DNA of 64,000 nt from Telopea speciosissima (GCF_018873765.1 NC_057918.1:69477871-69541870); one strand, 5' to 3'. Positions 42,850 to 55,371 are shown, counted from the first letter of the stretch. The notes: generated by a model from the letters alone, not told the origin. Numbers and translations are program-made.

Positions 42850-44740
42850 TATTTTTTTTTTTTACTAAAAATCAACAGAATCCATATTAATATAGAAAGA
42901 ATGTACTAGATTTATTTCCAAGCATACTAGGACGGCTATATAATATAAAACAAAATAACTAATGATTCTAGCTTCCACTTTCGGCAATGCCATCAATAAA
43001 GAGGAAGCACCATCAATCAAAGAAAAAACAAAAAATGTCTAAAATCTTGGCCGATCCTGTGCATCCCAATTGATTTCAGCAAATATATGAAGGGGGCACA
43101 TTCCACACATATAAAAGCTTAATTTTTGAAGCTTTTTTTGGATAAATCATCAACAATGGTGTTGACTTCCCTATAACAATGAGTAATAACCCATGATTTA
43201 CTCTCCAAATATGTTTTCACTGAATTTCACTTTTGTCTGATACACCAAGGAATGGATTTTTCTACAACACAATCCACCATTGATGAGGAATCACACTCTA
43301 TCCATACATATTTGAAACCTCTCTCTTTGGCAAGCAATACACCTTCCATAAAGGCTTCGAGTTCAACATTAAAATTGGAAGGGATCCCAATATTTTTGAG
43401 TCCAGATCCTCTACTTCCGCCTGCCCCTACTTCCATGTGCGCCCTACACACAATGGGGTGTGCAAAGACCACCTTACCCCTACCCAAGTAGGGGTAAGGC
43501 GGTCTTTGCACGCCTTGTTGTGTGTAGGATGCACACGAAAGTAGGGGCAGGCGGAAGTAGAGGATGTCGATTCAATATTTTTTTAGAGAAGCATACCAAG
43601 CACTAACCTACTAAACTTCAAAAAACACCACCAGTCCCTGCGTGACCTGGGTTTCCAATCAAACTTCCATCAATATTCAGCTTCACCCACCTTCTTGCGA
43701 TTGCACCTACCAAACTTCTTGTATCAAACACCGACTTGGGGATATAGAATGCAGCCTCATAGCTTTTGAGACTATAAGATCTTTATCAGACTAAATAAAA
43801 GAAGATTTTTAATTATCCAACATAACTTTGACAACAAAGCTAAGGTTAGTTCCTTTAGACAATGAATACCCAAGCCACCTTCCTTCTTAGGCTTACGCAT
43901 CACCTTCCAACTAGGTGAAATGGCCTTAGTCGATTCCAAGTCATCACTCCAAATAAAATTCTTTAGCCACCTCTCGATCAACCTAACCAAATACACTGGC
44001 CAAAGATAAACAGAGAAGTTATGAAGAGGGATACTAGTTATGATAGACTTAACCAATTCCACTCTGCCAGCCATGGATAGAAGTTTGCCTTTCCAACCTA
44101 CCAACTTAACTTTAAAACTATCCACCATTGGAAGAATAACATATTTGCACACTCGAGCTTTGAAAATCTAAACTCCAAGATACTTGGTAGGGACTTACAT
44201 TCCTGAACACCCGGAATCTCCTTGATACATAGTATCCTACAAACAGAAATCTTCCCAAGAAACATCAATCTTACTTTTCTCCAAATTAATCTTCTGACCA
44301 GAGAACTACTGGTACCCATCATGCAACCACTTCAATCTCTTCATACAGTGGAGGTTAGCATTCATGTACACAAAGATATCATCAGCATAAAGGATATGAG
44401 ATGGAACCACTGCAATTATTAGCCCAAGAATCGCTCAAACCTTTCCAGCATCCCGAAGAGCTATGATTCCCCTACAAAGAACATCTTCATCAATTATGAA
44501 TAAAATAGGGGAAAGAGGACCACCTTGACGCAAACCACGCTCCACATTGAAGAAACCTACAACACCTCCATTGATAAGAACAAAGATTCTTGTAGATTCA
44601 AGGATTTGGTCTACCTGAGCAATCCATACCTTTGAAAATCCAAATCTTCGCAGCGCCTCAAAAAGGAAATTCCATTGTAATATGTCATAAGCCTTCAGTA
44701 CATCCAATTTCAACCCCAAGCTACCACTAAATAATTCAGA
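42850..44740 (-). mobile_element. 5'-truncated L1-type LINE (minus strand)
   Basis: Read leftwards: RT core (44719-44435: LKLDVLKAYDILQWNFLFEA, GLRQGGPLSP), the catalytic LYADD box near 44380, thumb tail (44152-43772: GWKGKLLSMAGRVELVKSI, KEGGLGIHCLKEL), RNase H-like end (43400-43227: NVELEAFMEGVLLAKERGF, WIECDSSS) and a poly(T) run at 42851-42861 representing the poly(A) tail. Stops and frameshifts occur throughout, and the zf-RVT region is mostly deleted. A MITE at 43398-43573 interrupts the RNase H. Confidence 0.82.
43398..43573. mobile_element. Palindromic MITE inside the LINE RNase H
   Basis: Nearly the whole 176 bp is one hairpin. The arms share ATCCTCTACTTCCGCCTGCC and meet near CCTACCCAAGTAGGGGTAAGG. 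A perfect 9-bp duplication AATATTTTT flanks it (43389-43397, 43574-43582), as for Mutator-type MITEs. Confidence 0.88.
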
Positions 44741-44867
44741 ACATTTGGTTAGTCAGCTCAGACGCCAAACTAATGTTTAAAAAGATAACCTTCCCTCTTT
44801 GGAACTTTCCTTATTCGATCTAAAATAATTCTAGGTAATAGTGAGTCGCAACGCGATTACCTTCAGA

Positions 44868-44950
44868 ATGATAGGGCATACCCAGTGCACGAGGATTTCG
44901 CTATTGCGGGGTCTGGGGAGGGTCATAATGTATGTAGTCTTTTCTGAAGT
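44868..44950. mobile_element. Au-like SINE fragment
   Basis: CATACCCAGTGCACGAGG followed by GCGGGGTCTGGGGAGGGTC and ATAATGTATG resembles the conserved body of the plant Au SINE family. The remainder of the SINE is lost or unrecognisable. Confidence 0.6.
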
Positions 44951-45129
44951 ATTACATAAACATCTTTTTCTACATTATTCCAACACAAAGAAAGAAAAGA
45001 CCTAGAAAATTATCTGGGCCTGATGCATTACTAGGATCAAGATAAAAAAACAACTATCAACCTCAATAAATCCGGTCTCTTGTTTAGTCTTAACACCGAA
45101 GCAAGATTTAAACGATGGTTCTCTCGAGT

Positions 45130-46985
45130 TCTTAAAGTTCATTATGGATAAGGACCTTCCAAATACCTTGGACTCTTGGAGCATTTTGGAGTATCAAAGG
45201 TAAATCTCTTCCAAGATCTAAAGGACCGCATCCTCAAGAGGCTACAAGGTTGGAAACATCAATTACTCTCACATACAGGTAAAGAAGTGATACTTAAGTC
45301 AATTGCCCTCTCCATGTCAAATTATGCATGCTCCCATTTCAAACTTCTTGTATCTCATAACAATCAAATTTAGAAAACGGAGGCAAATTTTTTCTTGCAA
45401 AACTCAAAACACAAAGAAAATATTCACTGGATTTCTTGAAATCGTTTGTCCCGGTCTAAAGAGAAAGGAGGTTTGGATTTACGTGACCCCCTCTTACAAA
45501 ACCAAGCACTCCTTGCTATGGTGAAATGGCATTTGTGGTCTTCGCCTAATTCTTATTGGACCAGATTTCTAAAGTCTATTTATTTACCCAATACTGACTT
45601 GCTACATGCAAGGCTGAGTAATCAACCTTCATGGGGTTGGCGTAGTATTACTGAAGGTCGTAAAGTGCTCTTGAATGGCCTCATGTAGCAAGTGGGTGAT
45701 GGGTCTAAAATCAATATCTGGGAGGATAATTGGATTGCCTCAAATAAGGACTTTAAAATTCATAGTCTTAGGCCTGATCAGTACAACTTTCAATGGGTTT
45801 CTAAACTTATTGACCATGAAAATAGGAGGTGGCATATGGACTTGTTCAATTCTCTCTTTTCTGTCAAATCGGATTATCATTTCATGTCTAATATTTGGAA
45901 CGATGAATTGTCATCAAGATCTTCCTCTTTGAGATCTACAACAATTGGTCTTGTTCTGAATGGGGTATGGAAACGGATATGGTCAGCTCAAATGTTACCG
46001 AAGATCAAAAATTTCCTTCGACGGGTTTGCGTCCAAGGATTTGCTACCAAGGATGCCCTCTCGCATAGGCATGTTCCCCTTAATACATCGTGCCTTAGAT
46101 GTGATAGTCATATGGAGACAATAGACTATATATTATTTGACTGTGATTTTGCATGGGTGGTATGGTTCGAATGTTCTTTATCTTACTATGTTCCTCAAAA
46201 TCCAAAAGCCTGTATTTGGATTCAGGAATAGGATCCCTTATTTTCCTCTAATAAGAACATCAATCGAGTTTCTTACTCTCTTGCCTCCTTTATTTGTTGG
46301 AGCATTTGGAAGGCCAGGAATTTTCTTATTTTCAACATGAACAATAAAGTCCAGAAGAGATGATAAGGCATGCAGAGCAGTCATTTCACAAATATAAAGA
46401 GGCAAAGAAAGACCCCACACCATTGCCGAAGCTGCCTACAAATTCTTCACTTGCGTCCTTCGGTGTTGGTTGGGAGCCAACTTCAGCTGATTTTGTTAAG
46501 CTAAATTGTGATGCCGCACTCCCAAAAGATGGTTCCAATGGAGGTATTTGTTACATAATCTGGATAATTTTATTGCACAAATCTTAACAATTTCTAATTG
46601 CATTCAATTCGGCAGTGGTGGGTGAAGCTCTTACAATCCGTGCGGAATTTCTTCATGCTAAATCCATGGATTTAGACGATACTATTGTGGAATCAGACAA
46701 TTTGGAAGTTATTTCCACTCTTACAATTCCTGGAAGAACTGCTACCCATTTTAGTATTGACCGAATTATCCAGGATATTATCTTTGTAACAGTCTTTTTT
46801 CAATTAGTTTTTTTTCTTTCTTGTATTCCCAGGACATGTAATACCATTGCGGACAGTGAGGCAAGGAGAGCCCTGTCAATTTCATGTAAGATAGATTGGT
46901 TGCCTTCCACTCCTTGGTTTCATGAGCTAGTTGTTTAAGAGGCCTTGTGTATTCCATGGAATTCCCATGAATGAATTTTCTTATT
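45130..46985 (+). mobile_element. 5'-truncated L1-type LINE (plus strand)
   Basis: The translation pieces run in order: KVNLFQDLKDRILKRLQGWK (45190), EKGGLDLRDPLLQNQALLAM (45455), SWGWRSITEGRKVLLNGLM, then a TAG, then zf-RVT (45692-46231: KRIWSAQMLPKIKNFLRRVC, CLRCDSHMETIDYILFDC) and RNase H-like (46360-46938: VKLNCDAALPKDGSNGG, GEALTIRAEF, VESDNLEV, RTCNTIADSEARRAL). Several frameshifts separate the pieces. It ends near ATTACCAATAAAAAG without a clear poly(A) run. Confidence 0.82.
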
Positions 46986-47079
46986 ACCAATAAAAAGAAT
47001 TAGAAGGCACTCTTTTATCCACTTTGACTGTGTGGGCATGAATTCCTTCTTCCTTCTTCAGAACCATTGATTGAACTTC

Positions 47080-47720
47080 CAAATTATTTTTTTATTTTTT
47101 TTCTAAGGATCAGCAAATAAGTAACTTTATTAAAATAGAATGAAAGAATAACATCAAACTCCTCCAAAGGACTAGGAGGAGCATAGAACACACAAAAAAT
47201 ATTGAGATCCCTTTTCCACCTTCAGCATGGCCATTAGCAGAAGAAGATGTCCCAATCAAGAAAATAAAATCTAAAAAGTCTTAATTAAATCTAAATCTCG
47301 ACCTTCCCTGATCATCCCAATTAATATGTTTTAAAGTAAAACTTGGGGCCACATTCAAAGAAAATGATCCCTTAGAAGTTGCTACACGCTTGGCTAATTC
47401 ATCCGCTACCATATTAATCTCTATAACAATGAGAGATTTTCCAAAAAGATTTGTCCAAAAATCCTTTAATAGATAGCCATCTTTGTCTAAAGCACCACGA
47501 ATAGCTTTCTCCTTAATACAAGTCACCACCGAATTCGAGTCACATTCAATCTAAAATAGATTTAGATAAAGAGAAATAACAATCTGAATCCCTTCGAAGA
47601 ACGCATCAAATTCCACCCAGAAATTTGTAGAAATTCCAACATATTTTGAGAACCCCGTTGGTAACCGAAACACTCCACTAGCTGTTCAATTTGGCCCAAC
47701 CTTTAGAGGGACAATCCTAC
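47080..47720 (-). mobile_element. LINE 3'-end fragment (minus strand)
   Basis: Only the RNase H-like end is left: VEFDAFFEGIQIVISL, IECDSNSVVTCIKEKAIRG and NMVADELAKRVATSKG, ending at 47281. A T-rich run at 47085-47102 represents the poly(A) tail. It is related to, but distinct from, the 42850-44740 copy. Confidence 0.7.
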
Positions 47721-48619
47721 CTTTTTCCTATGATCGGCTTGATTACAGGGACAGAAATATGAATTCTCAAAGCCTTAGAAATAATTAAATCCTTCGACAC
47801 CTAGGATTCAAGCCTATGACCCAAAAGGGGGTAGCCCCATCCATGGTGAGTGGAAAGGGCTACCACGTGATTCCATCTGGTCTGGTCAGAGTTTAGGTAA
47901 GAGGTCAGGTTACGAGAGTGAGAAGGTGTTAGCACCCCATCTCATCCGGTTAAATCGATCTTTCTACTAGATGCTTAGGTTTGAACAGTTTCCTGTAATA
48001 ACATATCCTATACCAACATGTAAGGCTAACTTATGATTGATTATCATGCATTAAATACATAAAAAGGAAACTAAACATATTATTTTCTACAAATGCACAT
48101 TTTTATTACACTAAAATGAGCTACTTTAATGGTCTACATTGTGCGAAAAATAAAGGACAGAGGAGAAATATATACATGAAATCAAATTCAACAAGACAAA
48201 AAGCGAGAAAAAAAGTGTTCCCAATGCGAATGCAAAGTATTAGTTATCTCCCGACTCAGGTGAAGACAGACAAACGACTCGCCCCTCTTTTAACAGCTAT
48301 GTAAAGTTTGTTTGAGTTACTCGTAATGTAGACAGAGTAACGGCTTAGCAAGGTGAGTTTATCACTCATGCTACAGACAGAGTAACAACATCATAGGGGA
48401 TTTGAGGAGGCTTGATACTCGTACTATGGATAGAATAACTACGTCACAAGGGGTTTGATAGGACACCTAAGAGGGATTGATGGAAAAAGGTAGGAAAAAT
48501 GGAATTGTTTTAGGGTAAAAGGGTGGATTCAGATCACTTAGGGTGCGGATAGAGTAACGGTAGTGCGAATTTTGAGGCGGGTTTTCGACAGAATACCAAG
48601 ATGGGCTAAAAGAAGGCTC
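47721..48619. other. Unassigned repeat-like DNA, interrupted by a solo LTR
   Basis: Contains AGAAGGTGTTAGCACCCC near 47923-47940, a phrase I associate with leader regions of plant gypsy elements. Several loosely repeated GACAGAGTAAC phrases occur at 48270-48560. The same DNA appears to continue after 50051. No coding frames are supported. Confidence 0.4.
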
Positions 48620-50046
48620 TGTTGGATTTATATGTCCATCAAATCCAGTGTATTATTTATTTAACCGTTTATACATTTTGGTTTCATATTATCACATTGA
48701 TATAAACTTTTTGAGCATTATGTGTCCTTAAATTTACACTTAAAAATGGTACTCACGAATAAGGTTTAGGCTGGACACCCTTATCATTTGGTCGTCGCAT
48801 TGGGTACGCCTAAACATCTTGATGTCAAAGTGTGATGTGATTACACATATTGATATGTATTTGCAAAAAGTTTAATTATGTTGATTCCTCATGTATTACT
48901 TTCAGAAGTAAGTTTGGGACAGACATGTATCACTGAGACCCAGAACCTGATATATAGGGCCTTGTCATTGAAAAATGTGAACGCTTTCTTTGGTTCATCA
49001 ACGACTGAGGTTCTTAAAAACAAAGCAAATGTTCTAGGAATACGCAAACATTTTGTGAGTGAAAGAGTCACTCAATACGGTCTCCACTACCTGATTGGGG
49101 AACATCAAAGAGAGGTTGTCTGTGGATGGTCGGATGAGAATCAGGATCCTGTACCGTTTTGGAAATGGTTTTGCAAAACTTATTTTCACAGGATTATATG
49201 TATGTTTTGATTTAAAATGTTTGATTGTGTATTGCGGATTCCGATCACATACACAGACTCTCTGATATGGACATGTATTATGGAATGGGGTTTGGCAATA
49301 TTTGTATACATGCCCTAAATTCTGAAATGACGATGTTGATTAGAGGAGGGTTGGTACATAATAAGATGTTATTATATAAGAGTATTTTGGATTTTCTAAT
49401 TAATTAATTAACTTATTTAATTTAATGGATGTGATGCTATTTTATGATCCATTAAATAAATTTAAGATTCTGCTTCTTCGCCAATTAGAAGCACACTGAG
49501 ATTAGACAGGTTCAAGTCAATCAGGAGAGAGAGGGTTTGACTCTCACTAGGAAATCAAGAGGAGCACTTAAGAGCCCCAACTATGAAAACAAAGGGGGAG
49601 AGTCAGCAAAGAGAACCTGGCCGAACTCTCTCTCTGTCTCTTCTCCTTCTTGCTCTCTTGTTTTTTAGAGTTTGGGTTTGTTGAAACCCTGATGAATTTG
49701 AAGCTTTGAAGAGACATCGTATTGGCTTGGAAAACCTTGGTTGCACCAAGAAGGTTCAAGATTGTCTTACCTGGTGTGCTCGTTGGAGGAAGAATCACTA
49801 TCTGGAGGAGGAGCAACACTTGAGGCTCTTCAGGTTAGAAAATCTACTCAACTCTTTAGTGATTAATTTTGTATTGCTTGATATTCATGAGAGGTGAAAG
49901 AAACCTGAATCGACCTCTTTCCGCTGCACATTCGGATTTGGGATGGTTTCCTTATTCCATGGTTGATGGAAAAAGATGTTTTTCTTTTCTTGTCTTCACC
50001 CTAATTCTTATGGAAAAAATATTGAGATGATCCCATGGACCTAACA
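48620..50046 (+). mobile_element. Solo LTR, 1427 bp
   Basis: Starts TGTTGGATTT and ends CCTAACA, with a perfect 5-bp duplication GGCTC on both sides (48615-48619, 50047-50051). A TATATAAG box is at about 49373-49380, followed by transcribed-leader-like sequence, which sets the likely orientation. There is no internal region. The superfamily is uncertain (copia or gypsy). Short frames inside it (48878-49210, 49706-49897) are not genes. Confidence 0.85.
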
Positions 50047-50528
50047 GGCTCTCCCTAACTCAAAAACTAAAAAATAAAGTCAGAAGCATGTTTCCCGAAA
50101 CTCAAGAGCTCTCTCCTCAATATGTTCCCTGCGCCCATACCTTCTTCCTTCTAGGCACAAAGATCAAGATCTTCTAGATCTAGATGAAGGTCTTTAAGGT
50201 TTCACAGAAGTGTTACACCTCATTATATATTTATATAAAAAAATACTAAGCAATCTCAATTCTCAACCATTCATCTAATTAGGTTCCTCGGTTGAGATGA
50301 AGATAATAAGAATAAACCTTAATTCTACTTTGCCATCGACAAACAAAAATTAACTAAAAATAACATATGAGCTTGGGCTAACCCATCAATCAAATAAAGA
50401 GTCAAAAAGTTAAAAATCCTAAAGTTAGGCCCAATTAAAATTAATAATTAATCAAAATTAAATTAAATGAAACCCAATTTATGTATTTCATCAGAAAAAA
50501 TAAGAATTTAACTGTATTTGCCACTTTG

Positions 50529-50795
50529 CCAATGTAAAATGATTTATACAATGACGATTTATGAGAATTTTATTACTGATATATATTTTAGTATATATAG
50601 GAAGAGGATATAAAAAGTTCTTATTTTCTATTGTACTCTAAAAGAGAAGCATGGCAAAGAGGATTTTCACCCAAAATATGACAAGTAATTAACAATCAAC
50701 AAGCAATTAGTACCTCTATACACAATATACTAGTTGGAGAAAAATTTAAAAAGAACCTTAAGTGAATAGAAAAAGATACCTCGATTCCTCTTGGT
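50529..50795. repeat. Dispersed direct repeat, copy 1
   Basis: Begins CCAATGTAAAATGATTT and ends CTCGATTCCTC. It aligns over its full length with 54111-54381, with small indels. Confidence 0.85.
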
Positions 50796-51094
50796 TCCCC
50801 GATTCGTCTGGGCTCTGGGATCTACGTCTTTCTATACTCATCCTTTCTATGCGTAACAAGATTCAAAGAAGATGGAAAAGAAACCCTAAATTTATAGGGT
50901 GCTATCTAACCAAAAAAGAAAAATAAAGGAATGAATATTAGTCTAGCATTTTGCATGCGATTCAATTCAATGATTTATTTCACACAAAATTTTGATTTAG
51001 AAAGAGCTAACATTAAAATCATAAATATTTATTGTTAAAAGTTCAATTCAACAGTTGTTGTTGCTGGTGTCAAAGCCATAATAGATATTAATTT

Positions 51095-51270
51095 CACATA
51101 TGATACAAAACCCTTGAAAGTGCTCGGGTTTACGGTTCAAGCCCTAGGGAAAACCCCAGGGCCATGAATCCTCCCCCTACCCTATGTAACAACTCATTCG
51201 TGAGAACTCGAACCTGGGACCCCATGATCGAAACACATCATCCTAAACCAGCCGAACAAACCCACGGGGG
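51095..51270 (-). mobile_element. Possible tRNA-derived SINE
   Basis: On the minus strand, TGGTTTAGGATG resembles a Pol III A box and GGTTCGAGTTC (about 51200-51210) a B box, spaced about 35 bases apart, followed by unrelated body sequence. No clear tail or duplication was found. Confidence 0.45.
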
Positions 51271-52384
51271 GTTTACACATGTTTACCTAGATGCATGTAC
51301 CTTAAATTTTAAAAAGAAAATAATCAAAGAAATCTAAAGTATATAATGGCTAATTATTCCAATCTTCTTTTAGACGTGGCTATGACAATGATTTGACTGA
51401 GACTTAAAAGAAAGGGAAGTAAAAAAATTCAGGTCATACCATTTAAAAGTCACATTTTCTTCCCTGCATGAGCTTTGGAATTTAAGAAAAGCCTAGTCCT
51501 TCTACTAGTAAGTACAAATGACTAACTAATGTCTCATAAAGCTAGCATTAAAGCTAGCTTTATGTTTGTTAGGTAACCCAAGTCATGTAGGGGCTGGTGG
51601 TGTTTTTCATTGTCATGCTGCTCGTGGTTACTAGATTTCTCAAAATATGTGGGGATCTCTACCAATTTTATTACGGAATTTGAGACTTTCATGGAACGAA
51701 TGTTACTGGCCACGTCTAAGGCTTCGTTTGGTTGCAAAGGGAATTGAAGGAAAGGGAAATAACCAAATTTTTAGCACAATATAATATTTTTAGCTCACAG
51801 CATTTCTCAGGTTTTCCAGGGTTAGGTTCTTCTTCAGAGTTTTTAGTTCTAAGTCAAACTTAACTAGTAGAAAACGAAATCCATAACAATGGAAATCACA
51901 TAGTGCATACAAGGATTTACGTGGTTCAACAAGTTGCCTATGCCCACGGTGAGATGAGATTTGTTTCACAATCAATGGAGAATAGGGTTACAGTCTGCTC
52001 GTCCTTACACCTCTCTTAGATTGTACTACAGAGAAAAAACTCTTGCTACAAATTTGTAATGAATCCCTATTCTGGAATTTTACCAAAATATCCTTATAGT
52101 CCGAACCCCTATAATCTCTTAACGACTCTTCGGAATCAACCCACTAATGCAAGCGACAAAATACAAGACATCGTACACCCAACATTACTAGTTCAGGATA
52201 AGCCATAATCTTAAGCCATAATTTTATTTATCTAATTAAATAGATACTCCGACATGTAGATCTACAATAATATTTCAAGGTTTAGATGAATTTTTGGGTT
52301 TTAGATAGAGGGGAGATTGGTTTTCTTTGTCAAGATTATCTTGGCTGCCCCCAATTTGATGTCTCCTCTCCAGCATCTTTCCTG

Positions 52385-52738
52385 GTACCTATATTGGTGA
52401 AGCTCTAGCACTCCGGTCTGCCATACTTGAATCCATCTAGGAAGGGTATGAGCATATAATTCTGGAATCTGATAATAAGAAAGTGATCAACTATATGAAA
52501 CTATCTTGAAAGAGCTACACCTTTACTTTTCGATCCATACTGGAGGATATTTTAGTACTTGTCTTCTGAATTTACTAGTTCTATTTTTAGTTTTATTGCA
52601 AGAGAGATCAACAGCTTGGCTGATTCCCTGGCTAGGACGGCGCTATCGATGATATGTATGACGATTTGGCCCATTTTCCAATCCATAGATCTAAAAGATG
52701 TGTTTCACTCGTTCCATAAGTTAGTCATATTATTATGA
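52385..52738 (+). pseudogene. LINE RNase H-like fragment
   Basis: Broken frames read YIGEALALRSAILES, ILESDNKKVINYMKLS, then IAREINSLADSLARTALSMI and MTIWPIFQSIDLKDVFHSF with a stop. This is the C-terminus of an L1-type LINE. A (GA)n tract follows at 52747-52765. Confidence 0.7.
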
Positions 52739-52739
52739 A

Positions 52740-54110
52740 TAAATATGAGAGAGAGAGAGAGAGATAACTTATTTATTCTAAGCTAAATAAAATTACATTT
52801 TTTTACTTTCGATTTTGAGTCATTATGAATATGAGCTCATTAACCCCATAGCACATAAATCGCCAAAAGTGATTGTCTTAGAAATAGAAAAAGGTCATCA
52901 CTTATTTCTAAATTTTTATTTAAAAGCTATAAGTGCCAAAAATCATACCAAACACCAGTAGAAATAGAAATAAGTTAGTGTAATGGAAATAGAAAAGATA
53001 CCAAACTCAAGTCAATCAGCTTTATCCCAACTGAAGGGTTTGAACTTTTTTAATTATTATTCTTATTTTTTGCCAACTATCGACCTGAGGGACTTGCAAA
53101 AATTAGAATTCAAACCAAAACATCTACAAAAATATAAATAAGTCAAAGAAATAGAAGTAGAAATATACCAGTTGCCTAAAAAACAGAAACAAGTCATATC
53201 TTATAGAAACTTTGGGTCACTGGAAATCCTTCTACAACTTCTCTTACACCATATAGACGACATTTTCAGTTGGAAAATATTCCAAATTGGACCATCAGTT
53301 TGGGTGATAAGTTTCTCCAATCATCATTTTTTTGTTCTTCTAATGAAAATGCTAATTGACAATGATTTTAATGTGACAATTCAATTACATATTAGATTAA
53401 TTTTATTTTTTTCTCATTATTTTATAGGGTATTTTGGTGTCCCATTTTTTTTTTTTTTAGGTGCAAACCAGTCCAGGGTCAAAAAATATTATTCAACCAC
53501 AATGGGGCAGAAAAGTTTCCACAAAAGGGAAGAGTTCTTCTAGAAAGGAAGACTTCCAAAAAACCAAATCTAGCTAGGAAAACTTAAAGATTAATTTTAT
53601 TTTTCTCATTATTGTAACTTTACTCTTTTGCCTTTTGCTATATTATTATAAGTTATTTAATATAGGGGTAAAAGAGAGATTTTCTTAAAATAATACATAG
53701 AAACCAAGATTTGAAATATTAGGCAACAGGGTGGTGGCTCAACGGCCGCCAGTGCCGTTACAATGATTCCTCATGGTTGTTACCTTCAAACTGCCTTTGC
53801 ATTAAATGATTGTAACTCTATTCAAACCATTACACATTTAAATGCTCAACATGCAGCCAGCAGTTACACCACCACATTCGCTACTACAACGGTTAATGCT
53901 CATCAACCTCCACAGTTGACCAGTGGTTACATGCCTTTAATTTCTTCTCTTAGGAAATACGTTACCACAATTTCATTCATTTCATGCATTTAAGGATCAT
54001 TATGGGACTCATCAATCCTTACAAATAAAGAATGGTTACACTTCCGTTGCAGATGGCAAGTAGTTTCCTAATGGCAATGAGCTTCTTCAATTAGTTATGA
54101 ATCAAAATAG
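52740..54110. other. AT-rich intergenic DNA
   Basis: No family resemblance in the frames at 53172-53543 or 53763-53993. The latter is T/A/H-rich and unrecognised. Confidence 0.4.
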
Positions 54111-54381
54111 CCAATGTAAAATGATTTTTACAATGACCATTTTGAGAATTTTATTAATGATATGTATTTTAGTATATATAAGAAGAGGATATAAAAAGTT
54201 CTTATAATGCTATTTTATCTTAAAAGAAGAGTTATAGTTTGAGAAGCATGACAAAGAGATTTTTCACCCAAAATATGACATTTAATTAACAATCAACAAG
54301 CAATTAGTACCTTTGTATACTAGTTGAAAAAAAAAGGAACCTTAAGTGAGTAGACATAGATAGCTCGATTCCTCTGGGTTC
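54111..54381. repeat. Dispersed direct repeat, copy 2
   Basis: Matches 50529-50795, 3.6 kb away in the same orientation. It is followed by a 19-base tandem repeat (54523-54541 and 54542-54560, CCAGATAATAGTTCTTCTG). Confidence 0.85.
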
Positions 54382-54909
54382 TAGGTGCTAGAATTGTCTC
54401 AATAATGCAACAGATTCGGATCGACGAGGCAAACTTTTCCATTTAGATTCAAGAGAACAGAATAAATTTACAAGAGGGAATAATCTTTGGATTACCTTAG
54501 AGCCGAAATCGAAGCTCTTCCTCCAGATAATAGTTCTTCTGCCAGATAATAGTTCTTCTGCAACCCGAGCAACAGATGTGATTAAACCATTCAACTCCTT
54601 GAAGCTTTCAATAGGTTCAATATGAAAGATGACAATAAATCACACAAGGGCTTCACAAAACCCTATATTTCTCTAGCCTCACACACACATGAGAGAGAGG
54701 GAGAGGGAGAGAGAGGCTCCAAAAAGGTGGTCCCTTCTCCTCTCTCCTCCTTTATATATAAAATCCCCTCTTGGGCTGTAGGCTTGTGCAAGTTAAGTTT
54801 TCAAATGACGCCTCAGCCCCCTGGGTAGGCGTGCTCCCCCATTGGCCCAGACGCTTGTGTAGAGACCATGCGACCAAGTAGAGATCTCTTGCCCTAAAAA
54901 GATATATAA

Positions 54910-55085
54910 GGAGAAAGTTCTCTACGGGGGAGTATGCGCCTTGCGCACACAGAGGGGGATGAAATGACCACTCCATCCCCCATGAAAAGACGTAATGACC
55001 GCCCTATTGATGCCATCATGTGCGCTCCCATTGGCCCTCGCACGTGCATGCAAGGGCCACACTCCTCCATAGAGAACTCTTGCCC
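54910..55085. mobile_element. MITE, 176 bp
   Basis: Ends GGAGAAAGTTCTCTACGGGG and the complement of GGGCAAGAGTTCTCTATGGA. Inner matches include CCCATTGGCC-type text. It is related to the MITE nested at 27685-27853 by the GAGAAAGTTCTCTA terminus. Confidence 0.75.
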
Positions 55086-55092
55086 AATAATA

Positions 55093-55371
55093 TAGCATCG
55101 GGCTCCTCTACGGCGCAGGAGTGTGCCATAAATCTTGTGGCGCGGCACCAAAGCTCACCACGTAGACGAGCTCCCCTTTAGACAACACGGATCAAGCTGA
55201 AAATCCGGATGCCAAAATTAAGAAATCCTCTTGTCCATCGCATGTGCACCACACTCAGCTCGTCCAACTTGATCTACGTCATTCAAAGGAGAGCTCGTCC
55301 ATGTGGCGAGCTCTGGTGCTGTGCCACAAGATGTATGATGCAACCTTGTGCCGTAGAGGAGCCCGATGCTA
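55093..55371. mobile_element. Foldback MITE, about 280 bp
   Basis: Arms of roughly 125 bp pair from TAGCATCGGGCTCCTCTACG inward through ATCTTGTGGC and ACGAGCTC to GATCAAG. AT-rich flanks (AATAATA/TAATATA) are too simple to prove a duplication. Confidence 0.8.

Larger units (their letters stand above)
50052..52380. other. AT-rich intergenic DNA
   Basis: Includes the first copy of a dispersed direct repeat (50529-50795) and a SINE-like segment (51095-51270). No coding sequence recognised otherwise. Confidence 0.45.

Noticed and set aside
48270-48560. Loose GACAGAGTAAC repeats as an array or satellite
   Set aside because: Spacing and sequence vary too much; probably degraded retroelement leader DNA.
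53763-53993. 76-codon frame MIPHGCYLQTAFALNDC
   Set aside because: No family resemblance, biased composition and surrounding AT-rich debris.
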